From Bacillota bacterium (GTDB taxonomy: Bacteria; Bacillota; Clostridia; Peptostreptococcales; Anaerovoracaceae), in assembly GCA_016280485.1 (NCBI GenBank), contig JAEEGU010000101.1, positions 1 through 8,959 on the forward strand: a stretch of DNA of 8,959 nt. Reading direction: 5' to 3'. Within the stretch, counting starts at the first letter, position 1. Each line of letters begins with the position of its first letter. Positions 5,962 through 8,959 of this stretch are shown here, one piece after another. The translations under genes and the position numbers were made by a program. The notes below the pieces were generated by a model. It made no database searches. It was given only the letters and a program-made list of their open reading frames with translations, and had not been told where the DNA came from.

Positions 5962-7425
5962 ATGCCATGTACAACAATACTTGTCGGCAGAAAGGCAAGT
6001 AACGACGGGTCGACCATGATCGCGAGGACCGACGACGGTCATTTCGATGTGAAAAAGATGGTGGTCGTAGAACCGAAGAAGCAGCCAAAGAAGTATAAAA
6101 GCGTTATCTCACATCTCGAGATAGAGCTTCCGAAAAATCCGATGCGCTACACCGCATGCCCATCCGTAAGCAAGGAAAAGGGCATCTGGGCGGCGACCGG
6201 AATAAATGCCGCAAATGTCGGCATGACCGCGACGGAGACCACGACTTCCAATCCGCGCGTACTCGCGGCGGACCCGCTTGTGGAATATCAAAAGGCGCGC
6301 GGAAATAAAAAAGCCGTGCCGGGTGGCATCGGTGAAGAGGATATCGTCGTGCTGGTGCTTCCTTACATCAAGTCGGCGCGTGAGGGCGTAGAGAGACTTG
6401 CAAGCCTTATCGAAAAGTATGGCACTTACGAGTCGAACGCCATCGCGTTCAACGACGAAAAGGAGGTTTGGTGGATCGAGACCATCGGCGGACATCACTG
6501 GATTGCCCGCAGGGTGCCGGATGATATGTGCGTAATCGCACCGAACAGATTCGGCCTCGACCATTTCGATTTCAAGGATGCATACGGGGCAAAGAAAGAG
6601 TTCATGTGCTCCGCGGATTTGAAGGATTTCATCAAAAAGTACCACCTCGATTTGAACAAAGAGGGCGAGGGCTTTAACCCGCGCTATGCGTTCGGTTCGT
6701 GTTCGGATTCCGACCACGTTTACAACACGCCGCGGTCTTGGTTTATGGGCAGGTGTCTTGCTCCGAACACATACAAATGGGACGGACCGGATGCCGATTT
6801 TACGCCGGAGAGCAATGACATACCTTGGGCGATTGTGCCTGAAAAGAAGCTGACCGCCGAGGATGTGAAGTATGTGCTTTCGACGCATTTCCAGGGCACG
6901 CCGTTTAACCCTTATCTGTCGCAGGATACGGGCGTTCGCGGTAGGTATCGTTCAATCGGAATCAACCGTACGGGCGTGACATCGATTTGCCAGATTAGGC
7001 CCGATGCGCCGAAAGAGATTCGCGGAATCGAATGGATTTGCTTCGCATCGAACGCGTTCAATGCGGCATTTCCGCTCTACTCGAACGTGCCGAGCATTCC
7101 GAAATATATCAGTAATGTGGGGCTCGAGGCTAGCACGGAAAATCTCTACTGGAGCAATCGCTTGATTGAATCGCTCGCGGACGCGAACTATTCGGATTGC
7201 ATCCAGCACATCGAAAGATACCAAGAGGCGGTTGCCACCGAAGGCCGCAGAATCATCAACGAGTACGATGAAAAGATGGCAAAGAAGGGCGACTATTCGC
7301 TGACCGCAAAGGCAAACGCAGAGATTGCCGACATGGTAAAGAAAAAGACCACCGAAACCCTGACAAATGTCCTCGCCGCAGCCGGCGCGAACATGAAGAA
7401 CGGGTACAAGAGGTCAGATAACTAG
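5962..7425 (+). CDS. Peptidase family C69 dipeptidase (PepD-like)
   Basis: Ntn-hydrolase dipeptidase of 487 residues, the usual length for family C69, which cleaves a broad range of dipeptides in the cytoplasm. The catalytic nucleophile is expected to be C3 in the near-N-terminal signature CTTILVGRKASNDGSTMIAR (3-22), followed by TDDGH. Other family segments are GIWAATGINAANVGMTATET (74-93), GGIGEEDIV (121-129), EVWWIETIGGHHWIARRVPD (168-187), VIAPNRFGL and the C-terminal WICFASNAFNAAFPLYSNV (358-376). There is no signal peptide or membrane segment. The start is forced: an in-frame TAA lies at 5953-5955, and AAGGGGGT (5946-5953) is the ribosome site. Only Met-Pro therefore precedes the catalytic Cys and must be removed to free its amino group. 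It probably shares a transcript with glnS, with transcription ending in the stem-loop at 7537-7577. Confidence 0.95.
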   Translation: MPCTTILVGRKASNDGSTMIARTDDGHFDVKKMVVVEPKKQPKKYKSVISHLEIELPKNPMRYTACPSVSKEKGIWAATGINAANVGMTATETTTSNPRVLAADPLVEYQKARGNKKAVPGGIGEEDIVVLVLPYIKSAREGVERLASLIEKYGTYESNAIAFNDEKEVWWIETIGGHHWIARRVPDDMCVIAPNRFGLDHFDFKDAYGAKKEFMCSADLKDFIKKYHLDLNKEGEGFNPRYAFGSCSDSDHVYNTPRSWFMGRCLAPNTYKWDGPDADFTPESNDIPWAIVPEKKLTAEDVKYVLSTHFQGTPFNPYLSQDTGVRGRYRSIGINRTGVTSICQIRPDAPKEIRGIEWICFASNAFNAAFPLYSNVPSIPKYISNVGLEASTENLYWSNRLIESLADANYSDCIQHIERYQEAVATEGRRIINEYDEKMAKKGDYSLTAKANAEIADMVKKKTTETLTNVLAAAGANMKNGYKRSDN

Positions 7426-7441
7426 AGGGTTTTTGGAATCT

Positions 7442-7478
7442 ATGCACTAGATTGCCCGAATATGCGGGAATAGTGCAT
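7442..7478. repeat. Stem-loop 1 of the ATGCACTA array
   Basis: Outer arms ATGCACTA (7442-7449) and TAGTGCAT (7471-7478) pair perfectly. An inner stem TT(g)CCCG (7452-7458) / CGGGAA (7465-7470) with one bulged G closes an AATATG loop. No T-run follows, so this copy is not a typical terminator. Confidence 0.85.
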
Positions 7479-7530
7479 GAATTTGGGCGTTTTGGCCAGA
7501 ATTTCGCAGGTAAAACTGATTAATAACAAC

Positions 7531-7577
7531 AAAAATATGCACTAAGCGTGGAATAATCCGCGTTTAGTGCATTTTTT
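7531..7577. terminator. Stem-loop 2 of the ATGCACTA array: probable bidirectional terminator
   Basis: The 16-nt arms ATGCACTAAGCGTGGA (7537-7552) and TCCGCGTTTAGTGCAT (7557-7572) pair throughout, with two G-T wobbles, around the loop ATAA. On the plus strand the stem is followed by six T including its last base (7572-7577). On the minus strand it is followed by ATTTTTG. It lies between convergent genes and can end transcripts from both: the dipeptidase from the left and the sigma/DUF4349 unit from the right. Confidence 0.85.
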
Positions 7578-7600
7578 GATGACATTGATTGGTTAGTCCC

Positions 7601-7637
7601 ATGCACTAAACCGGCTAAATGCTGTGGGTTAGTGCAT
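7601..7637. repeat. Stem-loop 3 of the ATGCACTA array
   Basis: ATGCACTAAACC (7601-7612) pairs with GGGTTAGTGCAT (7626-7637) with a single A-G mismatch. An inner GGC/GCT stem around TAAAT is possible. No T-run follows on either strand. It begins 14 bp past the DUF4349 stop codon, reading leftward. Confidence 0.85.
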
Positions 7638-7652
7638 AGTTTTTGAAAAACT
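7638..7652. repeat. Small perfect dyad next to the DUF4349 stop
   Basis: AGTTTTTGAAAAACT is a 7-bp inverted repeat around a central G, and it overlaps the TAG stop (7651-7653) of the minus-strand gene. It is weak as an RNA hairpin because it is almost all A-T and its loop must open. Confidence 0.55.
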
Positions 7653-8880
7653 ACTTTTTCTCGATTCTGCGTTCGATTCTGCGTTCGCCTTTGCGCTCGC
7701 CCCACCAATTACGGATGCTGCGAACCCAGTGGAACTTGCAAGCCACGATTATAATAATCGCAATGATCGCCAGCGTGATGAGATTGTAGGAAATCCAATT
7801 CGCGAAGCAGTCAAGCGCATAGAGGAAGTTTGCCGCGCCGTCCTCGAGGCTCTGCGCGAGTCTTGCGAAGAAGCTTTCATCCTCGTCTATTCCGCCGTCA
7901 TATCTTGAAACCTTTTCGAGCGTTACACAAATCGTCGAATATCCTACCAAGCTGTCGTAACGATTCAGCGTCGAGGAATACATCTCAATCTGGTATTCGG
8001 TGTCCGAAAGAGCATTTTCGATGCTGATAATGTCGCTCATATCCTTTGCCTCGCTCATGAGCTGGCGCAGGCGCTCTTCCTTTGCCTTTAATGTCTCGAG
8101 GCGACCTTCGGTCTCGAAATACTCAAGTCCGATATCCTCCACGCTCTCGTTCAGATAAACCACATAGCCCGCATCGCTGAGAGTATCGATGAACTCGCGG
8201 TATTTTGGCTGCGGCACACGGATGGTGTAATATCCGCACTTGTAGCTGCTCTCGCTGAAGTAAGAACCGTTGCTGAGCTCGCTGCTCTCGAAGTAACCGC
8301 CCTCGCTTTCGACCAGCGCCCTCAGCTTCTCGAGAGACTCGTCAAACTCCGTAGTCTGCAGGCTCACATCGGCGCGGTAAATAAGCTTCACATCGCTTGC
8401 CGCGTTGTAGGCTGCATCGTCCACGGTTGCTGCCGGAGTCTCGGCGCCTTCCGTAGCGACATCAAAGTCGCCTGTTCTCAGGCCTTCGCTCTCTGCAATT
8501 GTATAATTGTTTGTATCGGCTGCGTTTTTCTGCTCACCGGAAAAATCCGCAGCACCGCCTTCATCAAAGACAGCCGCATCCTCGGTGGCAAGATTACTGG
8601 AGCTTCCCATGCGCATAAAGCCTGCTCCGTCAAAGAACGAACCGATGCACAGCCCGATAACCAACACTGCCGCAAGGCTTGCCGCCCAAAGGCCGCGGCG
8701 TTTTCTCTTTTGGCGAGGACTCTCGCCGGCGCCGGATTTCACCTCAACCCTTTCGTAGTCGCGCGTACCGGCCGCATCTTCGTAAGCCTCGCCCTCCGCG
8801 ATGCCTACCGCTTCCTCGGCTTCAACCACATACTTTTCGTCGATTTCACCGACGGCTCTTAACATTTCTTCCTTTTTCAT
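7651..8880 (-). CDS. DUF4349 membrane protein, partner of an ECF-like sigma factor
   Basis: Two-pass membrane protein of 409 residues. The cytoplasmic N-terminus (1-63) begins MKKEEMLRAVGEIDEKYVVE, a short helix seen at the start of membrane-bound partners of sigma factors, and ends in the basic cluster RQKRKRRG (56-63). TM1 is about 64-81. A low-complexity Ala/Asp/Ser-rich stretch (90-160) leads to the DUF4349 domain (about 165-385): IYRADVSLQTTEFDESL (167-183), YYTIRVPQPKYREF (217-230), a long coiled-coil-like helix (about 252-305), then TM2 (about 364-382). The C-terminal tail is strongly basic, ending ERRIERRIEKK. The positive flanks suggest both ends inside and the domain outside. Its ATG overlaps the sigma-factor stop as ATGA, with AGAGGGG about 8 nt upstream, so the two are co-translated. 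A role as an anti-sigma or envelope sensor is inferred from position only; the biochemical function of DUF4349 is not known to me. Confidence 0.88.
   Translation of the reverse strand: MKKEEMLRAVGEIDEKYVVEAEEAVGIAEGEAYEDAAGTRDYERVEVKSGAGESPRQKRKRRGLWAASLAAVLVIGLCIGSFFDGAGFMRMGSSSNLATEDAAVFDEGGAADFSGEQKNAADTNNYTIAESEGLRTGDFDVATEGAETPAATVDDAAYNAASDVKLIYRADVSLQTTEFDESLEKLRALVESEGGYFESSELSNGSYFSESSYKCGYYTIRVPQPKYREFIDTLSDAGYVVYLNESVEDIGLEYFETEGRLETLKAKEERLRQLMSEAKDMSDIISIENALSDTEYQIEMYSSTLNRYDSLVGYSTICVTLEKVSRYDGGIDEDESFFARLAQSLEDGAANFLYALDCFANWISYNLITLAIIAIIIIVACKFHWVRSIRNWWGERKGERRIERRIEKK
7661..7696 (-). repeat. 12-bp tandem repeat encoding the basic C-terminal tail
   Basis: TCGATTCTGCGT occurs twice exactly (7661-7672, 7673-7684), and a degenerate third unit TCGCCTTTGCGC follows (7685-7696). 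On the coding strand it gives the repeated Arg/Glu tail GERRIERRIE. The unit is four codons, so slippage would lengthen or shorten the tail without a frameshift. Confidence 0.75.
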
Positions 8881-8959
8881 ATTTCAAACCCCTCTTTTGT
8901 AAGATACTCCTTCAACTCGCCGCGCAGGCGGAACAGCGTAACCTTGACGTTGCTTTCGC
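8877..8959 (-). CDS. C-terminal end of a sigma-70-family (ECF-like) sigma factor, cut by the window edge
   Basis: Too short to have been listed by length, but clear on the minus strand: the 26 codons after the edge read ESNVKVTLFRLRGELK, then EYLTKEGFEI and a TGA stop at 8879-8877. This matches the end of region 4 helix-turn-helix in ECF sigma factors, usually '(S)E(S/G)-VK-RL-RAR--L--yL'. The stop overlaps the DUF4349 start codon as ATGA, a four-base overlap typical of translational coupling, and a sigma factor followed by a membrane protein is a usual sigma/anti-sigma order. Only about 27 of an expected 160-190 residues are visible, so the subgroup cannot be assigned. Confidence 0.75.
   Translation of the reverse strand, partial: ESNVKVTLFRLRGELKEYLTKEGFEI

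Larger units (their letters stand above)
7426..7650. other. Convergent intergenic region with three related stem-loops
   Basis: 225 bp between the convergent dipeptidase and DUF4349 genes. There is no ORF of note and no tRNA-like structure. It holds three stem-loops (7442-7478, 7537-7572, 7601-7637) with the same outer arm, ATGCACTA...TAGTGCAT, plus a small perfect dyad at 7638-7652. The spacers 7479-7536 and 7578-7600 show nothing I can name. Confidence 0.9.

Noticed and set aside
6109..6888. 259-codon open frame antisense to the dipeptidase
   Set aside because: Sense-strand C69 motifs are continuous here, and the antisense product is Arg-rich with no family motif, as expected for a shadow frame.
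7442..7637. CRISPR array
   Set aside because: The repeated units alternate in orientation, are only 8-9 bp, have uneven spacing and no cas genes nearby. They are hairpin arms, not direct repeats with spacers.

Overview
The window looks like chromosomal DNA of a low-to-mid GC Gram-positive anaerobe of the Bacillota (Clostridia/Eubacteriales type). The reasons are strong AGGAGG-type ribosome binding sites before almost every gene, a DUF4349 membrane protein coupled to an ECF-like sigma factor, a zinc-ribbon membrane protein common in Firmicutes, and a peptidase family C69 dipeptidase. The genus cannot be fixed from the sequence. It reads as core and housekeeping DNA, with no phage, transposase or CRISPR. 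It holds five complete protein genes of recognisable family, one complete membrane-protein gene of unknown function, and two genes cut by the window ends.

Layout. (1) 1-615 (+): the C-terminal part of a GGDEF diguanylate cyclase, closed by a strong hairpin terminator at 624-656. (2) 655-2781 (-): a two-gene unit, LysR-type regulator then zinc-ribbon membrane protein. The stop codon of the first lies inside the Shine-Dalgarno of the second. (3) 2782-2889: a compact divergent control region. Two overlapping sigma-A promoters share an 18-bp perfect AT palindrome, and a LysR-box-like dyad covers the -35 of the rightward promoter. (4) 2890-4116 (+): a fold-type III PLP decarboxylase related to diaminopimelate decarboxylase but with altered active-site motifs. 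(5) 4185-5921 (+): glutaminyl-tRNA synthetase with its own promoter, followed after 40 bp by (6) 5962-7425 (+): a cytoplasmic C69 dipeptidase. (7) 7426-7650: a convergent intergenic region with three consecutive stem-loops built on the same arm, ATGCACTA/TAGTGCAT. The middle one has U-tracts on both sides and looks like a bidirectional terminator. (8) 7651-8880 (-): a DUF4349 two-TM protein, coupled by an ATGA overlap to (9) 8877-8959 (-), the last 26 codons of a sigma-70-family (ECF-like) factor.

How it fits together. The divergent lysR-type gene and decarboxylase recall the E. coli lysR-lysA arrangement, so the regulator probably controls the decarboxylase. The substrate is open, because the acidic residue that follows the catalytic Cys in DAP and ornithine decarboxylases is a Thr here. 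The sigma/DUF4349 pair resembles a sigma factor with a membrane-bound partner. The most distinctive non-coding feature is the triple ATGCACTA stem-loop array. I found no clear evidence of a wholly new defence or mobile system in the window.
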